NCBI RefSeq assembly: GCF_036898095.1
Contig: NC_090744.1
Span: 96,393,383-96,457,382, forward strand
Direction: 5' to 3'
Source: Palaemon carinicauda
Taxonomy: Eukaryota > Arthropoda > Malacostraca > Decapoda > Palaemonidae
Length of the DNA stretch: 64,000 nucleotides
Within the stretch, counting starts at the first letter, position 1, and each line of letters begins with the position of its first letter. Position numbers and translations under genes: made by a program. The notes under the pieces were generated by a model. The model had not been told where the DNA came from. It was given only the letters and a program-made list of their open reading frames with translations, and did not search any database. This document shows, one piece after another, positions 53,681 to 63,246 of this stretch.

Positions 53681-54350
53681 AATACTCGATATGAAACGTT
53701 AAATACTCTGAACGAGGTAGTAGGCTGGCCAGGGCCCTAGCCACCTGTTGAGATACTACCATTAGAGAGTTATGGGGTCTTTTGACTGGCCAGACAGCAC
53801 TACATTGGATCCTTCTCTCTGGTTACGGTTCATTTTCCCATTGCCTGCACACACTCACACCGAATAGTCCGGCCTATTCTTTACATATTCTCCTCTGTCC
53901 TCATACACCTGACAACACTGAGCTTACTAAACAATTCTTCTTACTGCACTGTAATTGTTCAGTGGCCACTTTCCTCTTTGTAAGGGTAGAAGATACTCTG
54001 TAGCTATGGTAAGGAGCTCTTCTAGAAGGACACTCCAAAATCAAACCATTGTTCTCTAATCTTAGGTAGTGCCATAGCCTCTGTACCATGGTCTTCCAAT
54101 GTCTTGAGTTAGAGTTCTCTTGCTTGAGGGTACACTGTTCTATCTTATATCTTATTTTTATTCCTCTTGTCTTGTTAAAGTATTTATAGTTTATAAAGTG
54201 ATATTTATTTCAATATTGTTGCTCTTAAAATATTTTATTTTTCCTTGTTTCCTCTCCTCACTGAGCTATTTTCCCTGTTGAAGCCCCTGGATTTATAGCA
54301 TCCTGCTTTTCCAACTAGGGTTGTAGCTTAGCAAGTAATAATAATAATAA

Positions 54351-54447
54351 CGAACAAGGTAAAACGACAGTGGAGGTCCTGTAGAGAGTGGGGTTCCCCT
54401 GCTGTATGGGACCGGAAAAGCAGCCGTCAAATTAAGTAAAGTAAAGT
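54351..54447. other. Short unassigned segment between the nested LINE copies
   Basis: About 95 bases (GGAGGTCCTGTAGAGAGTGG, then GTAAAGTAAAGTATATATG) between the TAA tail of copy 2 and the resumption of copy 1. It may be part of another repeat; origin unknown. Confidence 0.4.
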
Positions 54448-54658
54448 ATATATGAAATATGTATTTTAATGTTATTGTTCTTAAACTTCTTTTGTAGTTT
54501 ATTTCCTTTTTTCCTTTCTTCATTGGACTATTTTCCCTGTTGGAGCCCTTGGGCTTATAGTATCCTGCTTTTCCAACTAGGGTTGTATCTTACCAAGTAC
54601 AGCAGTAGTGGTAATATTAATAATAATAATAATGATAATAATAATAATAATAATAATA
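54448..54658 (+). repeat. LINE 3' UTR, second part of interrupted copy 1
   Basis: Continues the copy-1 3' UTR through TTTTCCCTGTTGGAGCCCTT and CAACTAGGGTTGTATCTTAC to a TAATAATAAT tail ending at 54658. With 50200-50690 it would reconstitute one 3' UTR. Confidence 0.78.
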
Positions 54659-54873
54659 TCTCAAATTGAAGTTCTTTATCTTCTAGAGACAAGAAAGTCA
54701 ACCTTTCACAGTTAATGTTAACTATCATTAGTTGGCTTCATGAAATATGACCACTTGATTAGTCAAGATAACTGTGAGAGTAGGTTATGTTATCGGTTAC
54801 CTAATCATAGCTTATTCTGTTAATCAACTTACCATATTTCCCATGTCATAAGACTCTATATTTAGCTAAGCAA

Positions 54874-55045
54874 TTTTCAATATTTAACTTAGCCGGTGAT
54901 TATATAGCTGCAACTCTGTTGCCCGACAGACAACTCTAAGGTAAAAACTCGCCAGCGATCGCTACACAGGTTGCGGGTGTGCCCAACAGCGCCATCTGTC
55001 GTCCAGATACCCAGTACTCAATGTAAACAAAGACTCAATTTTCTC
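54874..55045 (+). repeat. Left ITR of element F
   Basis: Begins TTTTCAATATTTAACTTAGC. It matches 61195-61390 in inverted orientation without a visible inner difference. It contains CAACAGCGCCATCTGTC at 54984-55000. Confidence 0.92.
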
Positions 55046-55251
55046 TCTGTCGTGCTATCGACAAGACGTACTTACTCGCTGTTGCTAAACTGGAGTTTTT
55101 TCACAACTAATTGGTGAAGTACATTATTCTAGTTTTGAGCTTTCACTGTGCAGGGTTTCTCTTCACACAAATCCTTGAACTCTTTTTGATAACGGATTCT
55201 TTGTTGATGACTTTTTGATAGTTTTTTGAATTCCCCTTTGACCAATTCAAA

Positions 55252-57696
55252 ATGGCTGACCCTTCACAAGTCCCAAAATTTAGGAAGTGCAATGCTAGGG
55301 ACTGTTCAAGGCGTCTTCCGAAGGCTTCTATCGACCCTCACACTGTTTGTTCCAATTGTCGGGATAAAACCTGTCAATTGGAAGATCGGTGTGAGGAGTG
55401 CGTTGGGCTTTCTGAATTCGATTTTATCGAATTCCAAAAGTATACACGTAGGCTAGAGAGAGATAGAGTTAGGAGAAGTTCTTCTCGTTCTATTGATATA
55501 TCCTCTCCTCATGCCCCACAACCTATTCCTTCCCCTGTAGTGGTTGCTTCTAACCCCCCTCCTGGCACTCAGGAACCTTCGATGGCTGATATGATGCGTG
55601 CCATCCAGGCTCTGGGTGAGAGAGTTGAGTCCCTTGCTAGTGACCGTAATCAGCTCATGGCGGATGTGAAGGAGCTGAAGTGCAAAAGTGCAGTGGGAAG
55701 TGCTAAAGTGCCGAGTGATAGTGTTGTGGATAGTGTTGCGCTTGAGGGTTCGTCTGTTCGTGCCTGTCGTCCTCCTAGTCCGGGACCTCTTGCAAGCTCC
55801 CAAGTCCAGGGGAGAAGCTATGTCGTACGACAAATGGGTTCGAGAGGCTTTAATCAGCGAACAGACGTTCCCTCCGTGGTATCGGGCGTATCTACCCAAG
55901 ATCGCCCCTGCCTAACTAAGACGAGAGAGCCCATTTATACCTCGTCTTTGGAAGGTGTTTCTCGCAAGAAACCCTGGACCAAGGTCTCACGACCGTTAAA
56001 ACGCAAGTCGGTCCCTTCCGCGCAAGTCCAACGGCCCAGTTGTAGCCACTGGGTCAGTTCGGACTCGCTGCCGTCATCCGATGACTGCTCACCGCCTAAG
56101 AGAGGCAAAGCGGTACCACTTCAGACAGTAACACCGTCTGTCGCCGCACCTGCTCCCGTAGACCCTAAGTGGTCTCTTCTGCAAGACATGCAGTCTAAAC
56201 TGACGTCTCTAATGCAGGACTTTCGTGCGGAGAAGGTTGCTGCCGCACCAACTAGTGCAGTACCTAGCCCACAACCTTCCACACGATCGGTTGTGCGTCC
56301 TGTGGACACTGAGGTAACCTTCTCACGCACACCAGTTGAGAGAGTTCTGCCACCCATGCGTTCCAGTGTGATCTGCCAGCCGCATGTTGACGTTAAGCGA
56401 CGCACGGAGGTCTCCGTTGACGTTCGAGAGGTTCAACAACCGTCAGAGTTGTTTTGTTTTGATGCGGTGCGTCAACCTCCGCAACCCAGTGTGGTTGCCA
56501 CTGCGCACCCACATCAGTCCAGACAGTCTGGAGTAGACGCTGTGCGTCCCCGCGCTGCTATGGTTGTTGCCAGCTCACAGACTGGGCAGCAGTTCCATGA
56601 CGTTGCGTCCGGCTCAGTCACGCATGCACCCGTGCGACCGGACTCAGCAAACCAGCCGTTACCCACTCCGTTGTCGTTTCCTCATCAGTTATCGGATGAG
56701 GGACTTTCTGATGATGATGTTGCTGCATACATAGATGAACCACAATCAGAATTGGACGAGCCTAAGTCTACGCAACCCTCTTTGGACTTTAGGAAAGTTT
56801 TGGCCATTTTCAAAGAGATGTTTCCGGACCAGTTTGTTTCTGTGGCTCCTCGTTCTCCTCCGTCAGAGTTTGTGTTAGGCATGCCGTCTACCACTCCTGC
56901 CTTTACTAGACTCGTCCTCGCACGCTCGTCCAAGAGAGCTTTGCGGGTGATAGGAGAATGGTTGCAGTCCAAAAAGAGTTTAGGGAAGACAGCCTTTACG
57001 TTTCCCCCTGCTAGACTCTCTTCTAGATCGAGCGTCTGGTATGCCACGGGAGAAGTTCTCGGCTTGGGAGTTCCTGCCTCTGCCCAGGGCGACTTCTCAA
57101 GCCTCGTAGACTCTCCCCGCCGCCTTGCCATGAGACGCTCAAAGATATGTTGGTCATCTTCGGACCTGGACCACCTTTTGAAAGGTATCTTTAGGGCCTT
57201 CAAAGTTTTTAACTTCTTAGACTGGTGTCTAGGAGCCCTAAGCAGAAAGATCTCTCCAACAGAGAAAGAGACTTCCTTGCTCATTATGTACTGCATGGAC
57301 AAGGCCATACGTGATGGGTCTAATGAGCTTGCTGCTTCTTTTGTGTCCGGAGTCCTTAAAAAGCGTGAAAACCTATGCTCATTCCTTTCAGCTGGAGTTA
57401 CACCGTGCCAGAGATCCGAGCTTCTTTTTGCTCCTCTCTCCAAGTGCCTTTTTCCAGAAGACCTGATTAAGGAAATAGCCGCTTCATTGATACAGAAGGA
57501 CACTCACGACCTTGTTGCGTCCTCCGCTCGCAAAGCTACCCCTTTGCCTACCTTGTCAGCTAGACCAAGGATGGACACTCCAGCGTCCCGTTTTATTCCG
57601 CCCTTTCGTGGCAGAAACTCCAGCAGAGGAGGTGCTCGTGCCGAAGGGAAACGAGGAAAGAAGAAAGGAACCAAGTCCTTTAAGGGCAGAGTCTGA
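55252..57696 (+). CDS. Gag of element F
   Basis: 814 codons, MADPSQVPKFRKCNARDCSR start, virtually the same as D for its first 80 residues. It shows the zinc-binding-like Cys/His N-terminus, the SMADMMRAIQALGERVESLA helix, a proline-rich linker, and the conserved half LDFRKVLAIFKEMFPDQFVS ... WCLGALSRKISPTEKE. The tail is basic and glycine-rich (GRNSSRGGARAEGKRGKKKG). No stops. Its 3' end overlaps the RT frame by 185 bases, with RT in the +1 phase. Confidence 0.88.
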   Translation: MADPSQVPKFRKCNARDCSRRLPKASIDPHTVCSNCRDKTCQLEDRCEECVGLSEFDFIEFQKYTRRLERDRVRRSSSRSIDISSPHAPQPIPSPVVVASNPPPGTQEPSMADMMRAIQALGERVESLASDRNQLMADVKELKCKSAVGSAKVPSDSVVDSVALEGSSVRACRPPSPGPLASSQVQGRSYVVRQMGSRGFNQRTDVPSVVSGVSTQDRPCLTKTREPIYTSSLEGVSRKKPWTKVSRPLKRKSVPSAQVQRPSCSHWVSSDSLPSSDDCSPPKRGKAVPLQTVTPSVAAPAPVDPKWSLLQDMQSKLTSLMQDFRAEKVAAAPTSAVPSPQPSTRSVVRPVDTEVTFSRTPVERVLPPMRSSVICQPHVDVKRRTEVSVDVREVQQPSELFCFDAVRQPPQPSVVATAHPHQSRQSGVDAVRPRAAMVVASSQTGQQFHDVASGSVTHAPVRPDSANQPLPTPLSFPHQLSDEGLSDDDVAAYIDEPQSELDEPKSTQPSLDFRKVLAIFKEMFPDQFVSVAPRSPPSEFVLGMPSTTPAFTRLVLARSSKRALRVIGEWLQSKKSLGKTAFTFPPARLSSRSSVWYATGEVLGLGVPASAQGDFSSLVDSPRRLAMRRSKICWSSSDLDHLLKGIFRAFKVFNFLDWCLGALSRKISPTEKETSLLIMYCMDKAIRDGSNELAASFVSGVLKKRENLCSFLSAGVTPCQRSELLFAPLSKCLFPEDLIKEIAASLIQKDTHDLVASSARKATPLPTLSARPRMDTPASRFIPPFRGRNSSRGGARAEGKRGKKKGTKSFKGRV

Positions 57697-59611
57697 CTGC
57701 CAGCTTCTTCAGACAGCAGTGGGAGCCAGACTCAAGAACTTCTGGCAGACCTGGGAAAAGAGAGGCGCAGATGCACAATCTGTGAAGTTGCTCAGAGAGG
57801 GGTACAAGATCCCGTTTGTACGGAAACCCCCTCTAGCAACGTCTCCCATCGATCTCTCTCCCAGGTACAGAGAGGAAGACAAGAGACGAGCCTTGAAACA
57901 GGAAGTGTCTCTTTTACTAGAGAAGGGAGCGGTGGTCAAAGTCTCGGACCATCAAACCCCGGGATTCTACAACCGACTCTTCTTGGTGTCAAAGAAGACA
58001 GGAGGGTGGAGGCCGGTGCTAGACGTCAGTGCTCTGAATGTCTTTGTCACAAAGCAGACGTTCTCCATGGAGACCACAAAGTCGGTTCTAGCAGCGGTCA
58101 GAAGGGAAGACTGGATGGTCTCTTTAGACCTAAGGGACGCCTACTTCCACGTCCCCATCCACCCGGACTCCCAACCTTTTCTGAGATTCGTTTTCGAAAA
58201 GGTTGTCTACCAGTTTCAAGCCCTGTGCTTTGGCCTAAGCACAGCTCCTCTTGTGTTTACGAGGCTGATGAGGAATGTAGCCAAATTCCTTCATTTAGCG
58301 GACATCCGAGCCTCCCTCTATTTGGACGACTGGCTTCTCAGAGCTTCTTCCAGTCGTCGCTGTCTGAAGGATCTAAAGTGGACTCTAGATCTGACCAAGG
58401 AATTGGGTCTCCTTGTCAATATGGAAAAGTCACAAGTGGTCCCATCCCAAACTATTGTGTATTTAGGGATGGAGATTCACAGTCTAGCTTTTCGGGCTTT
58501 TCCGTCGGCCCCCAGAACAAGCCAAGCCCAGTTATGCATCCAGAACATGCTGAAGAAGGAACAATGTTCAGTCAGGAAGTGGATGAGTCTGATAGGGACG
58601 CTATCATCCCTGGAACAGTTTGTGTCATTAGGAAGACTACACCTCCGTCCTCTTCAATATCACCTAGCATTTCACTGGAAAAAGGACAAGACGCTAGAAG
58701 CGGTCTCGATCCCCATTTCCGAGAAGATGAAGTCTTGCCTGACTTGGTGGAAGGACAGTATCAGCCTAAGAGAGGGTCTTCCCCTGGCTGTTCAGACTCC
58801 CAACCACGTTCTCTTCTCGGACTCATCGGACGTAGGCTGGGGCGCGACATTAGACGGTCGGGAATGTTCGGGACTATGGAACTCGAGTCAAAGGATAGTG
58901 CATATTAACTGCAAGGAGCTACTGGCAGTACATCTGGCCTTGAAAAGCTTCAAGTCTCTCCTTCAAGGCAAAGTGGTAGAAGTGAACTCGGACAACACCA
59001 CTGCCTTGGCGTACATCTCCAAGCAAGGAGGGACCCACTCACTGACGTTGTACGAGATCGCAAGGGACCTGCTCATCTGGTCAAAAGGTCAAAACATATC
59101 ACTAGTTACGAGGTTCATCCAAGGCAACTTGAATGTCATGGCAGATTGTCTCAGTCGGAAGGGACAAGTAATTCCAACAGAATGGACCCTCCACAAGGAT
59201 GTATGCAAGAGACTTTGGGCCACTTGGGGCCAACCAACCATAGATCTCTTTGCAACCTCGATGACCAAGAGGCTCCAAATATATTGCTCACCAATCCCGG
59301 ACCCAGCAGCAGTTCATATAGATGCCTTTCTCCTAGATTGGTCGCATCTAGATCTATACGCATTCCCACCGTTCAAGACTGTCAACAAGGTACTGCAGAA
59401 GTTCGCCTCTCACGAAGGGACAAGGTTGACGCTAGTTGCTCCCCTCTGGCCCGCGAGAGAATGGTTCACCGAGGTACTTCGATGGCTAGTAGACGTTCCC
59501 AGAAGTCTTCCTCTAAGGGTGGACCTTCTACGTCAGCCACACGTAAAGAAGGTACACCAAAGCCTCCACGCTCTTCGTCTGACTGCCTTCAGACTATCGA
59601 AAGACTCTTGA
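57512..59611 (+). CDS. RT / RNase H polyprotein of element F
   Basis: 699 codons, overlapping gag and open through the site where E has TAG. RT: FYNRLFLVSKKTGGWRPVLD, MVSLDLRDAYFHVPIHPDSQ, LCFGLSTAPLVFTRLMRN, SLYLDDWLL. RNase H: LFSDSSDVGWGATLDG, KELLAVHLALKSF, VNSDNTTALAY, NVMADCLSRKG. Then DLFATSMTKRLQIYCS, YAFPPF and LVAPLWPAREWF. It stops at RLSKDS-TGA, losing the 18 to 50 residue tail of D and E; that tail lies beyond all recognised domains and overlaps the recombinase, so activity may survive. Confidence 0.87.
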   Translation: MLRPPLAKLPLCLPCQLDQGWTLQRPVLFRPFVAETPAEEVLVPKGNEERRKEPSPLRAESDCQLLQTAVGARLKNFWQTWEKRGADAQSVKLLREGYKIPFVRKPPLATSPIDLSPRYREEDKRRALKQEVSLLLEKGAVVKVSDHQTPGFYNRLFLVSKKTGGWRPVLDVSALNVFVTKQTFSMETTKSVLAAVRREDWMVSLDLRDAYFHVPIHPDSQPFLRFVFEKVVYQFQALCFGLSTAPLVFTRLMRNVAKFLHLADIRASLYLDDWLLRASSSRRCLKDLKWTLDLTKELGLLVNMEKSQVVPSQTIVYLGMEIHSLAFRAFPSAPRTSQAQLCIQNMLKKEQCSVRKWMSLIGTLSSLEQFVSLGRLHLRPLQYHLAFHWKKDKTLEAVSIPISEKMKSCLTWWKDSISLREGLPLAVQTPNHVLFSDSSDVGWGATLDGRECSGLWNSSQRIVHINCKELLAVHLALKSFKSLLQGKVVEVNSDNTTALAYISKQGGTHSLTLYEIARDLLIWSKGQNISLVTRFIQGNLNVMADCLSRKGQVIPTEWTLHKDVCKRLWATWGQPTIDLFATSMTKRLQIYCSPIPDPAAVHIDAFLLDWSHLDLYAFPPFKTVNKVLQKFASHEGTRLTLVAPLWPAREWFTEVLRWLVDVPRSLPLRVDLLRQPHVKKVHQSLHALRLTAFRLSKDS

Positions 59612-60654
59612 GAGCTAGAGGCTTTTCGAAGGAGGCAGCCAGTGCGATTGCAAGAGCAAGGAGAACATCCACCCTTAGAGTCTACCAATCGAAGTGGGAA
59701 GTCTTCCGAAACTGGTGCAAGTCAGTATCTCTATCCTCGACCAGTACCTCTGTAGCTCAAATAGCTGACTTTCTCTTATGCCTGAGAAAAGAACGATCTC
59801 TTTCAGCTCCCACTATCAAGGGCTACAGAAGCATGTTGGCATCGGTCTTCCGGCATAGAGGCTTGGATCTTTCCAACAATAAAGATCTACAGGACCTCCT
59901 TAAGTCTTTTGAGACCACGAAGGAGCGTCGTTTGGTTACACCTGGTTGGAATTTAGACGTGGTACTAAGATTCCTCATGTCAGACAGGTTTGAGCCGCTA
60001 CAATCAGCCTCCCTGAAAGATCTCACCTTAAAGACACTTTTCCTGGTATGCTTAGCCACAGCTAAAAGAGTCAGTGAGATTCATGCCTTCAGCAAGAACA
60101 TCGGATTTTCGTCAGAAAAAGCTACATGTTCACTACAACTTGGTTTTCTAGCCAAAAATGAGCTACCTTCTCGACCTTGGCCGAAATCGTTCGATATTCC
60201 CAGCTTATCGAATATGGTAGGCAATGAACTAGAAAGAGTCTTATGCCCTGTGAGAGCTCTTAAGTTCTATTTAAAACGAACTAAACCTTTACGAGGCCTA
60301 TCTGAAGCTTTATGGTGTTCAGTTAAGAAACCATCTTTGCCTATGTCAAAGAATGCTTTATCCTATTTTATCAGACTGTTAATACGAGAAGCTCATTCCC
60401 ATCTGAGTGAGGAAGACCAAGCATTGCTGAAGGTAAGGACACACGAAGTTAGAGCTGTCGCAACTTCCGTGGCCTTTAAGCAAAATAGATCTCTGCGAAG
60501 TATAATGGACGCAACCTATTGGAGAAGCAAGTCAGTGTTTGCGTCTTTTTATCTAAAGGATGTCCAGTCTCTTTACGAGGACTGCTACACACTGGGACCA
60601 TTCGTAGCAGCGAGTGCAGTAGTGGGTGAGGGCTCAACCACTACAATTCCCTAA
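59146..60654 (+). CDS. Tyrosine recombinase of element F
   Basis: 502 codons overlapping the end of the RT frame. Core-binding part SVAQIADFLLCLRKERSLSA. Catalytic blocks: LATAKRVSEIHAFSKNIGF (Arg), RTHEVRAVATSVAFKQNRS (HxxR), and SVFASFYLKDVQS (likely Tyr). It ends GEGSTTTIP-TAA. Elements A and B share F-specific wording here (TTKERRLVTPG, SDRFEPLQ), so they descend from an F-like coding region. Confidence 0.87.
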   Translation: MSQSEGTSNSNRMDPPQGCMQETLGHLGPTNHRSLCNLDDQEAPNILLTNPGPSSSSYRCLSPRLVASRSIRIPTVQDCQQGTAEVRLSRRDKVDASCSPLARERMVHRGTSMASRRSQKSSSKGGPSTSATRKEGTPKPPRSSSDCLQTIERLLRARGFSKEAASAIARARRTSTLRVYQSKWEVFRNWCKSVSLSSTSTSVAQIADFLLCLRKERSLSAPTIKGYRSMLASVFRHRGLDLSNNKDLQDLLKSFETTKERRLVTPGWNLDVVLRFLMSDRFEPLQSASLKDLTLKTLFLVCLATAKRVSEIHAFSKNIGFSSEKATCSLQLGFLAKNELPSRPWPKSFDIPSLSNMVGNELERVLCPVRALKFYLKRTKPLRGLSEALWCSVKKPSLPMSKNALSYFIRLLIREAHSHLSEEDQALLKVRTHEVRAVATSVAFKQNRSLRSIMDATYWRSKSVFASFYLKDVQSLYEDCYTLGPFVAASAVVGEGSTTTIP

Positions 60655-61059
60655 TTCCATACCCTTTTAATCTTTCTCTTGAAATGTTTTTATTGTTGTT
60701 TTTTTGGGTTGTCCGGAAGGCTAAGAAGCCTTTCGCATCCTGGTTGATTTGGCGGGTGGTCAAAGTCATTTCTTGAGAGCGCCTAGATTAGGGGTTTTGA
60801 TGAGGTCCTGTTGTATGGGTAGCAACCCTTGATACTTCAGATCCTAGGGGTCGATCAGCATCCTAAGAGGATCGTGAGGCTCCGTAAGGAAGACGTACTT
60901 AAAAGGCAGAGTAATTGTTCAAGTCGACTTCCTTACCAGGTACCTATTTATTTTGTTTTTGTTATTTTGATAACTTCTAAAATGAAATAAAAACTCTTAG
61001 CTCATTAACATGTAAACATATATTGCTGGTCTCTACCCACCCCCCTGGGTGTGAATCAG

Positions 61060-61390
61060 CTATATAATCACCGACTAAGTTAAATATTGAAAAATGTTAT
61101 TTTTATAATAAAATAAATTTTTGAATATACTTACCCGGTGATTATAAATTAAAGGACCCTCCCTTCCTCCCCAATAGAGACGCAGTGGAACGAGGAGAAA
61201 ATTGAGTCTTTGTTTACATTGAGTACTGGGTATCTGGACGACAGATGGCGCTGTTGGGCACACCCGCAACCTGTGTAGCGATCGCTGGCGAGTTTTTACC
61301 TTAGAGTTGTCTGTCGGGCAACAGAGTTGCAGCTATATAATCACCGGGTAAGTATATTCAAAAATTTATTTTATTATCAAAATAACATTT
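61060..61390 (+). repeat. ICR and right ITR of element F
   Basis: The ICR at about 61060-61146 contains complements of the left end (ACTAAGTTAAATATTGAAAA) and the right end. The right ITR from 61195 has GACAGATGGCGCTGTTG at 61240-61256. Confidence 0.92.
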
Positions 61391-62704
61391 TTTGGAAAAA
61401 AAGAAATAGCAGATTTTACAACTTATCCTGGTTGGCCATTGTACAGTCTGATTTTTTGTCTGGCACAGTAAATTTTTATATTTTGGGTGTATTATGAAAT
61501 ATACATCTGTTATCCAAATTTTATCACATATACATATAGAAAATCACTAAACTAGTTGTAGTTCCACTTATGCGTAACAATGTTTTCAAGTGTTTGTTTT
61601 CATCAAATTTTGGTAAAGTAAAATTCCAGTAATACTTGCAAAATTCTTCATTTCCACAATTTTATTCAAAACTATTTATTGATCAAATAAAAAATTCTCT
61701 AGGAATTTCACTTGGGGGATATTTTTTTCTGTTGTCTGTGTGACTCTAGTTCTAGTTGGTTTACAAATAACTTGGTAACACTGCACTCGACTTTCAGTGA
61801 GATGTTTTTTCCTTATTGCATTCAAAACAACTATCTGCTTGTATTCTTTCGTAACTCAGACAACCAAGTCGTTTTCAAAGTATTGCTTTATTACAAAATA
61901 TCGACAAAATATGAGAAAATAGATAAATACTGCATAAACAACTAATTCATCCTGGTGTCGTCTGCTAGGATACCATTAGTTGGCATGTTACCTTGCAGAT
62001 GGCATTGGTGAGTCATCATTTGATTACCAAAACTAACAAATAACTTGCTAGTTCAATTTGATTACCAAAACTAACAAATAACTTGCTAGTTCATTAAACA
62101 AAGTGCAAAATCAAAATACATTTATATATTACATATGAAAGATAATTGTATTCTTATATTTTATGTCTGATGAGTTTGAGTGCTTGTATAGGGGATGTTT
62201 GAGGTTGTCAAATGCCTATATGACTTTTCTTAGTGTTAAGATGCTGGGTGAATTTAATCAGTACAGTTTGGCCCCTATGAGGGCTCTATGTGTCACTGTC
62301 AATGGTACTGAAGGTTCTTTACTACATCCTTAGGGGCACCAGTTAAACTTCCCCTTTAGTCTGTTATAACTGAGCAGTCCAACTCCTATTTTCACTCATT
62401 TAACTATAATGAGCAGTTGGCTAGAAAAGAAGTCAATATGGTAGAAATTGGCATATTAGTATAGATAAAAGCTTTAACTTGGTTATTCAGGTAGGAGGAA
62501 CACAGATCATAGGAAAAGGGAAAGAACTTTTTTCATGTCTGAATCCTTTTAAAGGGAAATGGCAACAAAATTTTATTATGAGGGTAAATATGTTGTGCAA
62601 TTTGCCCATAGCCCATATTTGGATGATTCAAAAATATCAAGTAAATGGGATAGACTTTTAAAACTTTGTTATTGTAAATTTTTATGTTTTGTCTCTCTAC
62701 CTAG
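61391..62704. other. Intron, with a 38-base tandem duplication
   Basis: AT-rich intron without genes. A 38-base unit (ATTTGATTACCAAAACTAAC...) occurs twice in tandem at 62018-62055 and 62056-62093, apparently without mismatch. It ends in CTCTCTACCTAG. Confidence 0.6.
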
Positions 62705-62814
62705 GTACATCAGACGAGTTGGACTAAATTTGAGCAAAAGTTGCGGAAGAAAGTTTCATCCTTAGATGAACTTTATGTTTTACACTGTGATTTGGTGAAT
62801 GCCATTGTTTCAAG
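62705..62814 (+). CDS. TUBGCP6: TUBGCP6-like gene, exon with TSWTKFEQKL
   Basis: A 110-base exon entering in phase 0 after CTCTACCTAG and leaving in phase 2 before GTAAAA. It reads VHQTSWTKFEQKLRKKVSSL, then DELYVLHCDLVNAIVS. Gamma-tubulin complex proteins share a VxWxEFxxxLxxxxDLxxLxxxHxxYL pattern here, which fits well, with GCP6-like spacing from the preceding QAYVTSQ. Confidence 0.9.
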
Positions 62815-62940
62815 GTAAAATCATTCTTAATTAATGTTGATGGACATATTTTGTTATTGGTAGTTTATGATCATATTTTATTGCTAGTTTAAAAGGTATT
62901 ACTGCATTTCAACGGTATTGAAAATCTTTTGTAATTTCAG

Positions 62941-63140
62941 GTGCTTTTTGAATAAAAATGGAGCTGTTGTTTTGAAACTTATCCATGAGGTGTTCTCTCT
63001 GATGCTTCAGTTTCGTTCTCAGTTGAAAAGCCATGTTTGGTTAATGAATGATACAACAAAGAAAATGGAACATCCAGCATTTGCAGGTTTACAAAAAACT
63101 TATAATGAATTCAACAAGCATGCAGTATTCCTTCATAAAA
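62941..63140 (+). CDS. TUBGCP6: TUBGCP6-like gene, exon with VFSLMLQFRSQL
   Basis: A 200-base exon between GTAATTTCAG and GTAAGT, with consistent phase. It reads CFLNKNGAVVLKLIHEVFSL, then MLQFRSQLKSHVW, EHPAFAGLQKTYNEFNKHAV and FLHK. Vertebrate GCP6 has IFSLVLKFRSQL, EHPNFALMQQSYNTF and HFLFK in the same order. Only the last 40 or so residues of the protein should remain after this exon. Confidence 0.93.
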
Positions 63141-63246
63141 GTAAGTCAAAAGATGTTATATATTCTTTCAAAATAATGTTGGACCACTATAGACTTGCTG
63201 AAATGTCATAGCTCTAAAACCTCAGTTGTGTGCTTTTTCTTTAGAG

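Larger units (their letters stand above)
50691..54350 (+). mobile_element. CR1/L2-like LINE copy 2, decayed, 5'-truncated
   Basis: A non-LTR retrotransposon in sense orientation. It holds a CCHC zinc-knuckle gag end, an apurinic-type endonuclease, a reverse transcriptase, and a 3' UTR (53740-54335) ending in a TAA tail at 54336-54350. It is inserted within the 3' UTR of another copy of the same family (50200-50690 plus 54448-54658). Stops and frameshifts throughout make it inactive. The clade call rests on motif style, not phylogeny. Confidence 0.8.
54874..61390 (+). mobile_element. DIRS family-1 element F, nearly intact
   Basis: A 6.5-kb copy with identical inner ITRs, an ICR and all three frames. 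It differs from E in termini (AGCCGGTGATTATATAGC, CTGTTGCCCGACAGAC) and in some coding blocks, so it represents a separate subfamily. The only visible lesion is an early TGA at 59609-59611 in the RT frame, where D and E have CGA. That TGA lies downstream of RNase H and the YAFPPF block. Confidence 0.93.

Noticed and set aside
56685..57503. 272-codon open frame antisense to gag of element F (and 39270-39800 antisense in E)
   Set aside because: Antisense shadow of a conserved gag segment; no motif, and the frame is not preserved at full length in E.
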